From: Dipylidium caninum
Taxonomy: Eukaryota > Platyhelminthes > Cestoda > Cyclophyllidea > Dipylidiidae
DNA length: 64,000 nt
Assembly (NCBI GenBank): GCA_017562135.1
Contig: QEYB01000448.1
Location: forward strand, 2,356,001-2,420,000
Direction of reading: 5' to 3'
Shown here in pieces: positions 53,101 to 64,000 of the stretch. Made by a program: the position numbers and the translations under genes. The number at the start of each line of letters is the position of its first letter. The stretch's first letter is position 1. Under the pieces are notes generated by a model. It saw only the letters and a program-made list of their open reading frames with translations, did not search any database and had not been told where the DNA came from.

Positions 53101-56100
53101 GTGGCAAAGGTTTCACTCATAGGAGATGGCTCCTGCCGTTTTTCGAGGACTTGCTTTGAATCGAGAATAAGCAAGTCGGTCTCGGAACGTAGATGTGGCG
53201 CCGAGGAATTAGGTCAAAACTGATAGACGTTGCGTATATTGAGCCGCCATTAAAAGTGAATTGCGACTGGGAGTTCCTATTTTTCGAGGAATATAGTAAT
53301 TCTGTTGCTAAATTGACTGGCCCCTTTGTCTAAAATCCAGCTTTTGTGACATCCCATTGCTCGGCCCCACCCTTCTCTTCCACACAAAGGCATAAGTTAG
53401 TTCCTTACCCGTAATCGCCGACTTATCTGAATCGAAAGACCGCATTGCCCGTTCCAGACGAGCTCGTTTCAAGGCAGAACTGCGCGCCATGAATTGGATC
53501 ATTCCCTGGGAGGCGTTGGATCCCTCCATAAACCGAGGTCGTCATCATCGTCGGAATTCGCTCGGTTATGTCAACCAGAAATCCGCTGCCGTCAGTCGCG
53601 GTAACGTTCCCTCATCGGCGTCTGTGGATGTCAACGCCTCCATCACCGCGGCTCCTGCCTCCACTGCAAACGCTCCTGCCCTGGACGACAAAAGCCGTTG
53701 TTTTCGTGGTGGAGACTCCGTCAGGTACTTCACAGGAACGCCAATTTCTCCTTTCGGACAATGCGGAAAGGATGTTGGACGGGGACACTGAAAGAGGCCC
53801 ATCCAGCGACATCCCCTCCACTGCACCTCTCGTTACCCCCAATTCCGCTCCCCCAACTTCAGCCCAGAGCTCCAAGGTGACTTTTGGAACACCCCCTCTC
53901 CTCCAGCTGAAAAAACAACAGCAGAAAAAGAAGGCTTCCCACTCCAGTGGAATTCGGAATGTGTTCAAGATAAGCAGTCCGGGATTGCACTCACCACCGT
54001 TGACGCCACAAGGGCCGGAGGACTCCTGGACCGGTGCGAGTGGCAGTGCGGCGGGCAACTGGTGGCGCCCGACAGCAGCGGTGGTCGAGGAAAAGCGAGG
54101 CGCCCAGCCAGGACTCCAACTCTGGCGCTTCCGGCAGCGGTGGCGGGGGCAACGGCGGCGGTGGGTGGATGACATGGCTGGGTGGAAGTGGTGTCGCCAC
54201 GCACAAGAAGAGCGTCCACGAATCCCCGCAAATGAGTGAAAAAAGGCGGCGAAAGTTCAGTTCAAAGCGTCTCTCATACTTGAAGCCGAGATTGAAGAAA
54301 TCATCTTTTGCCTGGGACAGCGAGCTTGTAAATAACAAGTCAATGGTACCTTCATGTTCTTATTTTATTATTCATTAAGAATGGCAGGATTTGTTGTGAT
54401 TTAAGGAAGAGTTTTTGTAACATACTTGACAAACTGTTTGTACCTTCCATCGGAAAAGCCAAGTGTAGTTGTCGCTTCCAAAGAAATGCGATTCTTTGGT
54501 CAAAAGAGACAAGCCTCAGTATCTTTTTATCCCAGTGCAACCTCGTGGTGTGGAAAGTTGGAACAATTTTAATCAACTAGTCTGCACTGGATGAATGCTG
54601 CGAATGAGTAAAATTGCTCGCTGAGTTGTGGGTTTCGAACAAGTGTTTTTGCACATTGCAGCGCCGAAGCGAGTCGGCCGACTCACGCGACAGTCTGACC
54701 TCGGTCGGGACCATATCGGAGGCGCAGTTCGACCTCAACCCGAATGCCATGGCGTTCAGCTCCACCACCGTCTACAAGGGCAACGTGGTCGCTCTCAAGC
54801 CCCTTCCCTACCACCGGGTCGAACTCACCAACGAACTCCTCGCTGAAGTCAACCGCGTAAGCTGTCCCTTTTCACCGGTTCCCTCCCCGCCACCAGAATT
54901 GGCTCCCCCCTTTGGCGAGCCTTGCGTGCTACAGGATTGGGGCCATGTGGCCTGCACTACGAAGGGGGATGATGTACCAAGCCTCAGGTCGTCAAAACCC
55001 CCACCGCCTTCTCCCCAAAACTTCGAAAAGTTCCCTCTTTCTACGTCCACAAAGTTACGTCAACATCACCTTCGTGGCTGGGCGGAGGCCGGGACTTAGG
55101 GACGCCTGTACCATGTCCTGTTGGTAGAGTAGAACGTCTTAGGGAAATGACGTGTGCCTTTTCGCTACTCCAATTCCCATTGTTCCCATTTAGGGAGTTT
55201 AGTGGCACTTTACGCCTTTCATAATGGTGAAGTGGTCTGACACGCTTTAGCTCAGCGAAAGCAAAAACAGTGGAACAGCAACGGGACATGGGCCAACTTG
55301 TGTGTCCCCGCATGCTTTCATAGAACGAGGTGTCTGCGGCCGTCGACTCCAGCCAATGCCGGCTCTCACGGTGGGTTCGGACAGTCGGTAGACTGGGTCT
55401 GCGGCCTCTCACACTCCTCTCACTCGGCAGGCCAATTTGCAGCGGTGCTGCCGAAGCGCCTTCAGCGTTTTATCACCTAAAGTTTCTACTTTAGGAGAAA
55501 GTCTAATTCATGTTCACCGCTGAAATCCATGCATCAGAGCTAGGACTTTTTCGTTTGAAAACAGGCAGTGCATCAGTGGTTTCCTGTTTGGCAAGAAAGT
55601 CAGACGATTTGAAATCCGTTTGGAGACTGTGAATTTCTGCTAATTTGACGCTAAAATATTCACCCCTGCAGACCTCTTCAATCATCATTTTCTCATAACT
55701 TTTCTGACTAATTGGTACCTTCACCCAACGAGGTTGCTAGTGACTGTGATTGGAGAAAGGAATGATGTGAACTTCCTGCAGTTTACATCTGTGTGAAACA
55801 CACACAGGCATCCCATTTCGCTGACTTTGAATGCAGTTGATGATGCAGGTCCACGGCGTGGACGATCAAGTCTTCCGCTCACTCTTTATCCTCTCCTTGA
55901 AATTATCAATGCAGTTGATAGGCACGGCGTTGAGTTCGAGGTCGACGGCCAGAGTAATGAGCCGGGCTGGCGACGATAGCACTAGTTATTTAAATAGGAA
56001 GTATCAGGGAAAAGTGGCATTACTTCGTGGGATTTGCAGGTGAAAGACTTGAACTACGACCACATCTGTCACTTCGTGGGCGCGTGTATCGAACCGCAGC

Positions 56101-59100
56101 ATCTCTACCTGGTCTACGAGTACTGTCCCAAGGGGAGCTTGAAAGACGTTCTGGAGGACGCACAGATCAAGTTGGATTGGATGTTCAAGTTCTCCCTCAT
56201 GCAGGACATCTGCCGAGTGAGTGATGGCCGCGAGGGTATTTTGCCACCCTCCCATTTGCCACCATGCTTATCGTGACCGCATTTGCGACACCGCTAGGGG
56301 ATGATCTACCTCCACCATAACCTCGGCCCCCATGGGAAACTGAAGAGCACCAACTGCATGGTGGACTCGCGCTTCTCCCTCAAGATCACCGATTTCGGTC
56401 TGCATCTCCTGCGCGGACCGCCCCCACCCATTGTGGACCTGACCACCTTCTATCGAAGTGAGTTGCTCCCCGACCCTTCCCCTAACGCGCTCCGACCCCT
56501 CCGCTCCCTCCACACTTCTGGTGATATCAGAGCAGGTTCAATGACTTAAACAGAAAACCTTAAATCCCCTTCTTGTATCGAGTCTTTGTCTTTACTCGAC
56601 GTTATTTGGCGACAACTCGACCTACATTCAACTGAGACTCTTGAATCTACGTGAAATGGGGAAATATTTTGAGCCTTTACCTCACTTCTTCTTGGAAGAC
56701 GCGGAGTGCCTCAGAAAGCTTTGCGCCTCGCTTTTCTTTTCGGGATTCACACGGTGAATCTGGTGTCATTTTTTACTACCTCGAGGTATAGTTGACCCCT
56801 CGGACGACATCTGCTCGACTTCGTCCCATCTCTATAAACTACGCCTTGCATGTTTTTCCTCAGTAACATTTCCATAAATGCCTGCCTGTAGACCTGTTTT
56901 ATTTTCTTCTTATACCACATCACTTGAATCCACTCGTCAAGCTTTGCCGTTGCCCACTTGGGTGACACAGCCTAAGATTTACCGCGATTAGAAGTTCAGT
57001 TAGGAGGCTTTTTTTGGCGCTATGAAAATGGAGCTCTCCTAATGGAAGCCGACCACCCTTGACTTATAGAGAGGGAGGCGCCTTTGGGTTGGCCTGCATT
57101 TCTTGGCATTTGAATGGCACCTCTGCTTTCGCCTGCTGCGCGAACTAAACCGGCGCGCCCTCAGGCATCTCCTCATCTCGTCGCTCCCGGTTAACCAGCA
57201 CCTCGTTGTGGCCCAACGTGGCGTCGTGCACGCTGTTCACTGAAACTTATTTGATGGTTTCCTTAAGGACAGCGGTCATTTCGCCTCTGGCCCGCGACTT
57301 CGCAATATGTCGGCCGTGGCCGCGGCTGTGGAAGTAGTTGCTCCTCCACACACGGTATCGAGGGATAATGTTGCCTGTGTGAAGGACACAACACATTATC
57401 AGCCTTACCTATAAGAGAATAATTAGTTATGAAAGCCTCTTCTATTTCGTATTTTCATTATTGCAGATCAACTGTGGACCGCTCCCGAATTGCTGCGCCA
57501 ATACCCCAAGCAGAGCGAGCTCAGAGGCACCCACAAAGGCGACGTCTACAGCTTTGCCATTGTCTGCCAAGAAATAATTTACCGGAAGGGAGTCTTCTAC
57601 CGTCCCGACATCTCCGACCCCAAGGTGATGGCCCAACCCCTTCCCCTCCGTTTGCTCCTTCTTTTACCCATGAAATTGCAGAACGAGGCATTGGGTTGAG
57701 TGTGCGCCTCTGGAATCTAGACGCGGCGCCTGAATCCAACAAGGCAGCTACGTCTTCCAACAGCTAATGGGATGCTGTGGCACTCCTTAATGGCGGTCTC
57801 GAGTGATTTGCTGTGGAGGGTAAATCGAGTCCTGGTAACCCTCAGACGCCCTGCGTCTAAACAAATCACATTTTCTGTGCCATCTCGAGCAGGAGGTGGA
57901 GGCGAAGGCGCCTTCACAACCCAAAGTCGACCGATTCGCGGTTGCCTTTTCGGCGATCTGTTCTTGTCGGCAAATCCCCTAGGAGCGGGCAACAGCGCGC
58001 TCGTACAAATTAAATGCCTTAGCCACGTTTTTCGCTCCTCCGAAGTCAGGCAAACGAGGTTCCGTGATCGGCCAGAAGGTAGCACTTTCAACCAGCCCAC
58101 CCTAGGTCTAAGAGCCCGCGCTCATGCTTTAATTTCGGCAAATATCGCGTCCTCCCCGTTGTCTTCCCCGACTCGCCCACCTTGGCCAGAGGGAAGGGAG
58201 AGAGTAGATGGGAATGGTGTTAAACCCTTGTTGTCACCGGCGGTCAGACTTTATAATATTCGAATTACTACGGAGTTCCTAATGGAGCCTTATTTCTTTC
58301 CAGATGATTGTGGATCGGGTGAAGTCGGCGCCGCCGTTTCGACCGTTATTGGAGGTCTGGCAGGAGGGTGGGTGCACCACGGACTTCGTGGGACTGATCC
58401 AGAGTGCGTGGACCGAGGAGCCTTCTCTCCGGCCTAACTTCACCACCATCAAGATGTCTATGCGTAAATTTAACGAGTTAGTTCCTCGCCCCACCCTGCC
58501 CGTTCCCCCTCCTCATCTTCTTCCACCGTCCTCTCTCTCTCTCAAAGGAAAGTGTCCACTTCCTTGCGGCGCTAGTGCCTTCGCTAACACATTATCTCCA
58601 CGAGCAAGTATTACCTACTTCTCCTCTTCCAAACTGTTGCCTACCTCACGCACTGGCTGCGAAATTTTGACCCTGTGGTCTGCATCACCCCTCAGTGTAG
58701 GTTGGAGAATTGGCGCCTCCTCATCAAGGCCACTTCGACTCGAGGCCTCGACAATTTCCTCCGATTTGGGGCCCAAAATTAAACGACTAGTTCCCTGGAA
58801 CCGTTGAAGACATCAGTGAAATGTTTGCGTGTAACATCTCATAGTTCTCTCTCCGTCACAACTGAACTTCAAGTCTCCACGATGAGAGCCTCTCAGCGTC
58901 CAGAAAAACGCGTGCTCCAACCTCTTCTCCTCCGCCGCCTCCTCCTCTTCCTCCATCATCGCTGACTAGTTTACGTGCGATATTTGGCCACCGCTAGTCG
59001 AATACCCCGGCAATCTTCGTAGAATGGTTAAAAGAGACAGCAGCATTTGCAGCATCTTTTAAGTCGCAATTGCGTTTTCACTTCGTCGACTTGACCTGAC

Positions 59101-62100
59101 GCGTTTATGTTTGTTTTCTCCCTTTTATCCTCCCACTGAAAAACTCTCTAAGGGCGCATGAACAGGCGTCTCTGCTGAATGTAGGCGGGTCGGTTCTGCG
59201 ACTCTGAGGCCTCCATTTAACTAGTCCGTAATCCATAGCGACACCGTTTTCATGCTCTCTGCTCTATTATACTTGCACACGCACTTCCCGACGATTTATT
59301 CCTTCATTGTGTATGGAGGAAGCGTGTAGAAGGTACGATTTATTCCCTTTAAGACTCCTCGCTCTGTACGCTGGAGCGTACGTCTGGCCGAACTTTTCTA
59401 GTAAGAGGCCTTAAACTGTGAAATGATGCAATTTCGTCTAACGGATGACAGAGTAGCTTCCATGGACGCCTCTTCTTCGTGTTTCAAATAAAAATCATTG
59501 ATGGCGGCTCGTAGTGCTGCTAGTCCATAAATCATAGCACTTGCGTACAGAAGAGAGAGGGGTTTTCACAATGGGGCACCCCAAATGCTACCTCAACGCG
59601 TCTCACCTGCTCGCAGAGGGCGACCTCCCTCCTACCAACCTCGGCGTCTGCTGTCGGAGGCGCGGCTTGTAGATCTGCTCGCAACAACTCCCTTCTCCGC
59701 CAAGTCGAGTTAACTCATTCGCCGTCAAACTCCCACTTTCCCGCTGGGTGGTACGCTGGCGGAGAGAAGCGACCCACTCATCCCATTCCCTTCCCATGCA
59801 TCCTCCCTCTAAGTGGCACTGCCTTTTATGAAATTCTCGTTTGACCGCGTGTGTGACAACGCTCTCCCATTACTATCATCGGCATATCTTCCACCCTCAC
59901 CAGATCCCATCTACTAATTTTGGTGCAACGTCTAACCGATGATCCCCGATTGTCCAGTCTTCAAATTGTAAAGGGTGTTCACGTCTTCTGTGTGCCATTA
60001 AGCTTGACGATATGTCGACTTGATGCCCGCAAGGTCCCTCACTAAAAGGATATTTTCCTCGAATCCCACAAAAAAAAGATCTAAACCAGGTGTTGAGACG
60101 GCACCATCAACTACTTCGCCGAGGAGGAAGATGGAACTGGGCGTGGTCTCGGCCCGAAATGGAGGGACGAGCGTGAGACGCTCAATTAATTTTCGTGAAG
60201 GTTTGTAGACCCCGTGCACTTTGGTGCTACTTGTAAAAAAACACCTGACCACAGGGATGTTTGAGCTGGGAGATGTCCGCCGCCCCTCCGGTGTAATTGG
60301 CCTCGTTGTGCCTTAGGAGCGGGGATACGGACAACTTGTTGGATAACCTCCTCTCCCGTATGGAGCAGTACGCCAACAACCTGGAGGACCTCGTGGCTGA
60401 GCGCACTGAACAGTACCTCGTGGAGAAGAAGAAGGTGGAGGAACTTCTCTACTCCATCCTACCGAAGTGAGTTCGCGTTTGCTTCTTTCAATATTTCTTG
60501 CCAGTCGTGGGCAGCTCTGAGCTGATCTTTGGCTCCCACCACTTTGCCCGCCCGACTTAGGGCGGTCGAGGGCTACGAAGACAGCGCGTCTGTTCAGCAT
60601 CACGGCTTTGTCGGCACTCCCTCCTGGTAATGACCAGCAGAGCGTCGGCCTTCCTCGCCAGGGTTTGTCTCACGAACCCCCTCTCCGATCAAAGGATTAA
60701 CGAGGCTTAAGACTTATTCAGGGCTTAGGAATGCCAGGAAGTGTGTGAGGCAAATCTATTTTATTCCGGATGTGGCATCTCAATGCCTGCCTGTGTTGTG
60801 GCTCAATTCCCCTTCATGCTTTCCTCTTCTCCCCAATATGTAAAAGCCGTCACCAGCAATAGTGCCTTCTACCTCGGTAGTTACCTTTTAGGGAGTTTGT
60901 AAAATTGTTTTCCCAAAGTGATTGTCCGACGAATTAGCCCGAATTCAACCGATTTGGAGCTGTCGCGAGGAGGGCGGCTGTTCACGGAGGCTTTGAATGC
61001 ATATGTTGAGTGGACTCGCCGCGTGAAATCCTCGCGAGACTGTTTTGCCTTATGCAGCGGTTATTGCGAAAGTTGAAGCACTTTTTTCGGACAGCGCTGA
61101 TGCCAGGCATCCGTGCGAGTCAATGTTTATTCACTCATTGCCATGGACATTTACTTTGCCCTCCTCTGCAGGTCAGTGGCCAGTCAACTGATTCGAAAGC
61201 AACAAGTCAAAGCGGAGAGTTTCGAATCCGTCACCATCTACTTCAGCGACATCGTGGAGTTCACCTCCCTCTCCGCCGACTCCACGGCCATCCAGGCACG
61301 TCGTCTATGCTTTTCTCATCACCACGAAATCTCGCATCAAGTCACTTTTGCCGCTGTTGCCACTTGGCGTGCGCTTTCTCTGTCCGCGACACTTAAATGG
61401 GGGTTGCGGAGGACGTCAGCGCCCTTCGTAACGCGCAACCAACGAGGTTGTTCCCCTCCCCACCGAATTTTTCCCTCCTTCCCCCTAAGACTTCCTTGTG
61501 CACAGGCCAGCGTCTCACGGTCTTACATCGCTGAGTTGTGCGCCGTGTCAATTGCCCGCCTCTGTCCTTCCCACCACCACCTTCGTTACTTTTATAATCC
61601 TCCGTGCCCAACCACTGCGGAGAGTCATAGGGCTTCGTGAAAAACACTCCAAAGTGAAGACATTAAGGGGGAGACCGGTGCGGCGACTGACAGGCAGGCG
61701 ACGGGTTTTCGGTTCCCTAGTCTTGCGGTGTCAATGTGGGCGACCGTGGCGTGCCTGCCGTTGCAGACAGTGATTATTTTCCGGGATTTTGTACCTGCTC
61801 CGGTTTGGCCTCCACGCCGATTGCTTCCATCCTCTCTCCTCCCATTTATTCCGATATAAAATTGCAGCCACTTATTTGCGGGATTCTGGAAAATCTTCCC
61901 TTGAGGTATGGTGAAAAGGGCTGCCGGTTAGGAAAAGGGCATTTTTAAAGGTAAGGTGTGTGCAACCACCTATGGGTTAAAGCCTGCCTCATCTCGTGTC
62001 TACAAGACATTTCGGACGACCGTTTACAGGAGAAGGAGACGGGTGGCAGATCGTCAGATGTGGAAGTCTGTCGGTGGGGCCGCGTTGCCCGTCCGCCGAA

Positions 62101-63914
62101 CAGTTTGCAGAGTGCGCTCGAGTCGCCTCTTGTCGGATTTATTAACACTGGCTTTCGGGAAACGACTTATTCGGCCCTGTGCAGGGCGTTAGAGTTTGTG
62201 CGGGTATTTTTGTAGGTGGTGGAATTGTTAAACCAGCTCTACACTCTCTTCGACTCCATAATCGGACGCTTTGATGTGTACAAAGTGGAAACCATCGGCG
62301 ACGCCTACATGGTGGCCTCGGGGCTGCCCCAGCGCAACGGCAACCAACACGCCAGGGAGGTGGCTCGCATGTCAATTGAATTCCTCAAGGCCATGTCAAC
62401 CTTCATCATTCCCCATCGTCCCGACAAGGAACTCAAGCTGCGCATTGGCATCCACTCTGGCAAGTCGTATTCTCACCTTTTGTCCATTGGAGGGACGGTT
62501 TTCGACCCTTCATTCTGCCCCCCCGTCCCCCTCCGGTTCTCGGTCACGAGGCACAAAAGTGGGAGTTGGGGTCCTCGCCTTGGTGTGGTATTTCCTGTTT
62601 GAGAAATTGAAATTCCCTTTGTTGAAAACGGAGCACTAAACGCAATAGGCGTTTAAGGACATAGTGTAACACGAGGCTGCTGGGGTGGGAGGCCAGTCGC
62701 CTGACGGCGGCGGGGCGGGGCGGGACGGCCAAACGGGGAGGCGCTGGCCCCGTTTCGTCTTCAGCTCCTGTCTGCCAGTTGTCGGTGGTGCCGATATGTC
62801 TGAGCAGAGGGCATCCCAATTTACTAATTTGTAATAGCTTACAATGTAATTGGACCCTGCCCCAGAATTTTCCACTCTTCCTCTGCATACTTCCTGTATG
62901 AAATTCGTCGCCGCACCCCTATCACCACCTCCATCCGTGCTCCCACCTTGTTAACCACGAGCAAGGGATGTTGTGCCCCCCCCCCCCCTCCCTCTGAGGA
63001 CATTGGTTTGAACGCTCCTCCAGACGTTTGGGACCCGATGAACCACAACTTCGTGCGACCTACGACTCTGACCGTAGGCAGTCTCCACCTCGCTCGTGCG
63101 ACTTTGGGCTGATTTGCCATGAGGAACATCGAAGTCTAAATTTTGACTAACAAAGTATTAGTTTCTACGGCGAAATGACGTTTCACTAATTAGTCTGCCT
63201 CTCCACCACTTTGTGTGAATGTTTCCCGTGTCTCCTTCTCCGCTTGAATTACTCCCAAAACGGGAGGTAGTCTCGCTGTAAATGCACAACATCGTCACGG
63301 AATGCCCGGGGGCATGAGGAAGGCGTGACGGGGACGAATCGCTCCCGATGCGCATGTGAACGTCGTCGTCGTCAGTTCGAACAAACTTACACTGCAAATG
63401 GTGATTTATAGCGTAGATATTCGTAGAAAGGGAATTTGAGGAAATTCAATTAATTTGGAAGACGATTCCCAGAAGCAGCTGGTGTTTTGAATAGAAAAAA
63501 ATGGTTCGAATTGGGACGTCGCAACGAGGGTCAGGGGGAACCGGTGCTTTACTGCGAATGCGATGGCTGTGCGTGCCAGTCGATCGCGTTGTCGTTTGTT
63601 GTCATTGTTTTTCCCCCTGACTCTCAGGCCCCGTCTGCGCTGGCGTGGTGGGAGTGAAGATGCCGCGGTACTGTCTCTTCGGCGACACTGTCAACACGTC
63701 TTCACGCATGGAGAGCAACGGCGAACGTAAGTCTCCCTTCTCTCTCTCTCTCTCTCTCACTTGGCAAGAGACTCGTTCCGTCTCTCATCGCCTCACCCTC
63801 CTTTTCCTTCACTGTCTTTCAGCCAAGCGCATTCACATTAGCCGGACCACCATGTCAATCTTGCGAACATTTGGCACCTTCATCATGTCGAAGCGAGGAC
63901 TTGTGGAGATGAAG
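44118..63914 (+). CDS. Receptor guanylate cyclase, natriuretic-peptide-receptor type, nearly complete (3' end beyond window)
   Basis: A single-pass receptor that makes cGMP from GTP on ligand binding. Exons: 44118-44330, 45327-45945, 46979-47090, 48502-48694, 51205-51340, 51560-51651, 51882-52020, 52149-52233, 53458-54345, 54662-54856, 56040-56216, 56298-56457, 57467-57624, 58304-58476, 60317-60466, 61172-61295, 62216-62459, 63628-63726 and 63823-63914. Phases agree throughout if two extra bases in exon 9 are discounted, giving about 1349 codons. Order: signal peptide ([20 protein letters not shown]), ligand-binding domain (exons 1-7, ending [11 protein letters not shown]), membrane helix (exon 8), long juxtamembrane region (exon 9), kinase-homology domain (exons 10-14), dimerisation helix (exon 15) and cyclase domain (exons 16-19). 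The ATG at 44118 is chosen because it directly precedes the signal peptide; an in-frame ATG exists at 44004. The last exon ends VEMK at a donor, so one or more exons remain. Closest vertebrate relatives are NPR1/NPR2, but orthology to one of them is not claimed. Confidence 0.95.
45327..52020 (+). other. Extracellular ligand-binding domain of the receptor (main module)
   Basis: Encoded by exons 2-7, after the [14 protein letters not shown] start in exon 1. Segments: [45 protein letters not shown] and [20 protein letters not shown] in exon 2; [20 protein letters not shown] with [12 protein letters not shown] in exon 3; [15 protein letters not shown] in exon 4; [16 protein letters not shown] and RNRTFQG in exon 5; [18 protein letters not shown] in exon 6; and [14 protein letters not shown] in exon 7. 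N-x-S/T sites such as NRT and NVS fit a glycosylated ectodomain. Confidence 0.93.
49836..49875. repeat. GGA trinucleotide repeat within a receptor intron
   Basis: A purine tract of GGA/GGAG units on the plus strand, in the intron between exons 4 and 5. Confidence 0.9.
52149..52233 (+). other. Transmembrane exon of the receptor cyclase
   Basis: 85 nt encoding [20 protein letters not shown] and then IGGVFMY, a single hydrophobic helix, with R completed across the following splice. This exon separates the ectodomain from the cytoplasmic region. Confidence 0.93.
53458..54345 (+). other. Juxtamembrane exon, unusually long and low in complexity, with two apparent +1 frame shifts
   Basis: It starts with [20 protein letters not shown], matching the conserved W-x-(V/I)-x-W-E juxtamembrane motif of receptor cyclases. 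About 240 residues follow that are rich in Ser, Pro, Ala and Gly ([19 protein letters not shown]-like runs, [21 protein letters not shown]), ending in a basic segment ([19 protein letters not shown]). The frame moves at A4 (53690-53693) and at A4 (54091-54094). Removing one A from each gives a continuous frame that joins both neighbouring exons in phase. The 3' boundary (GTACCT donor at 54346) is the least certain part. Confidence 0.72.
54662..58476 (+). other. Kinase-homology domain (pseudokinase) of the receptor cyclase
   Basis: Exons 10-14. The beta-3 lysine is present ([11 protein letters not shown]). [19 protein letters not shown] and [17 protein letters not shown] follow. The catalytic loop reads [12 protein letters not shown], without the HRD aspartate, and is followed by [29 protein letters not shown] and [18 protein letters not shown] complete the C-lobe. 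Loss of the catalytic aspartate is typical of receptor guanylate cyclases, whose kinase-homology domain regulates cyclase activity rather than phosphorylating. Confidence 0.95.
60317..60466 (+). other. Dimerisation helix exon of the receptor cyclase
   Basis: 150 nt encoding [35 protein letters not shown] and [10 protein letters not shown], the conserved signalling coiled coil that links the kinase-homology and cyclase domains and pairs the two protomers. Confidence 0.95.
62976..62988. repeat. Poly-C tract within a receptor intron
   Basis: About thirteen consecutive C in the intron between exons 17 and 18. Confidence 0.88.
63739..63758. repeat. TC dinucleotide repeat inside the 96-nt intron
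   Basis: About ten TC units begin 12 nt after the donor of the intron at 63727-63822. It is close to the splice site and likely length-polymorphic. Confidence 0.88.
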
Positions 63915-64000
63915 GTAAGTCGCACCGCCGAGGTGGAGGCTGCGTCTGTTGCAGTCCCCAATGAAATATGCTGACTTCGGCTTAGCTCGTGTAGAGACCT

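Larger units (their letters stand above)
61172..63914 (+). other. Class III guanylate cyclase domain
   Basis: Exons 16-19. Metal-binding aspartates are in [12 protein letters not shown] and in [13 protein letters not shown]. The guanine-selecting glutamate (VYKVETIGD) and cysteine ([10 protein letters not shown]) are both present, so GTP rather than ATP is the expected substrate. [24 protein letters not shown] and [11 protein letters not shown] follow. Introns after exons 16 and 17 start with GC (61296 and 62460) instead of GT. The usual DIVGFT glycine is glutamate. Confidence 0.95.

Overview
The window looks like nuclear DNA of a flatworm (Platyhelminthes), most likely a compact parasite genome such as a tapeworm. 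Reasons: intron-rich animal genes; a class of very small introns (34-43 nt) at the 5' ends of genes next to long downstream introns, as reported for flatworms; short gene spacing; and clear orthologues of animal nuclear genes. The species call is inference. No tRNA, rRNA, CRISPR, bacterial operon or viral gene was recognised.

Layout. 23-2140 (-): 5' part of THOC1, a THO/TREX mRNA-export subunit that runs off the left edge. 3184-5232 (+): a membrane histidine acid phosphatase whose first exon carries three apparent one-base deletions. 6302-10224 (-): complete twinfilin in six exons. 11723-13667 (+): LRRC71-like leucine-rich repeat protein, 5' end unresolved. 15232-19054 (+): complete ZNF330/NOA36 in four exons. 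19055-32820: mostly non-coding, with an orphan CCAAT-box cluster (21411-21458), a DAP1-like gene on the minus strand with an in-frame TAG (25910-26306), and a large near-perfect inverted repeat (arms about 29705-30376 and 30595-31255). 32850-63914 (+): a receptor guanylate cyclase locus running off the right edge. THOC1/phosphatase and twinfilin/LRRC71 are two head-to-head pairs.

The cyclase locus is the most interesting part. The main gene (19 exons from 44118) encodes a signal peptide, natriuretic-peptide-receptor-type ligand-binding domain, one membrane segment, an unusually long Ser/Gly-rich juxtamembrane region, a kinase-homology domain, a dimerisation helix and a guanylate cyclase domain. 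About 11 kb upstream sits a second, divergent copy of only the membrane-distal ligand-binding lobe (33238-34044). It has its own CCAAT/TATA-like promoter and ends at a phase-1 donor, the same phase as the main gene's equivalent exon. I found no downstream exons for it before the second promoter at about 43935. The simplest reading is one receptor locus with two alternative promoters and two swappable ligand-binding lobes. A truncated secreted decoy or a partial duplication are the alternatives.

Sequence quality caveat: several reading-frame breaks fall at or beside homopolymers (3516-3520, 33559-33563, 53690-53693, 54091-54094). Allowing for exactly these breaks makes the flanking exon phases agree, which suggests residual long-read indel errors. 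True pseudogenisation is possible for the phosphatase and the DAP1-like gene.
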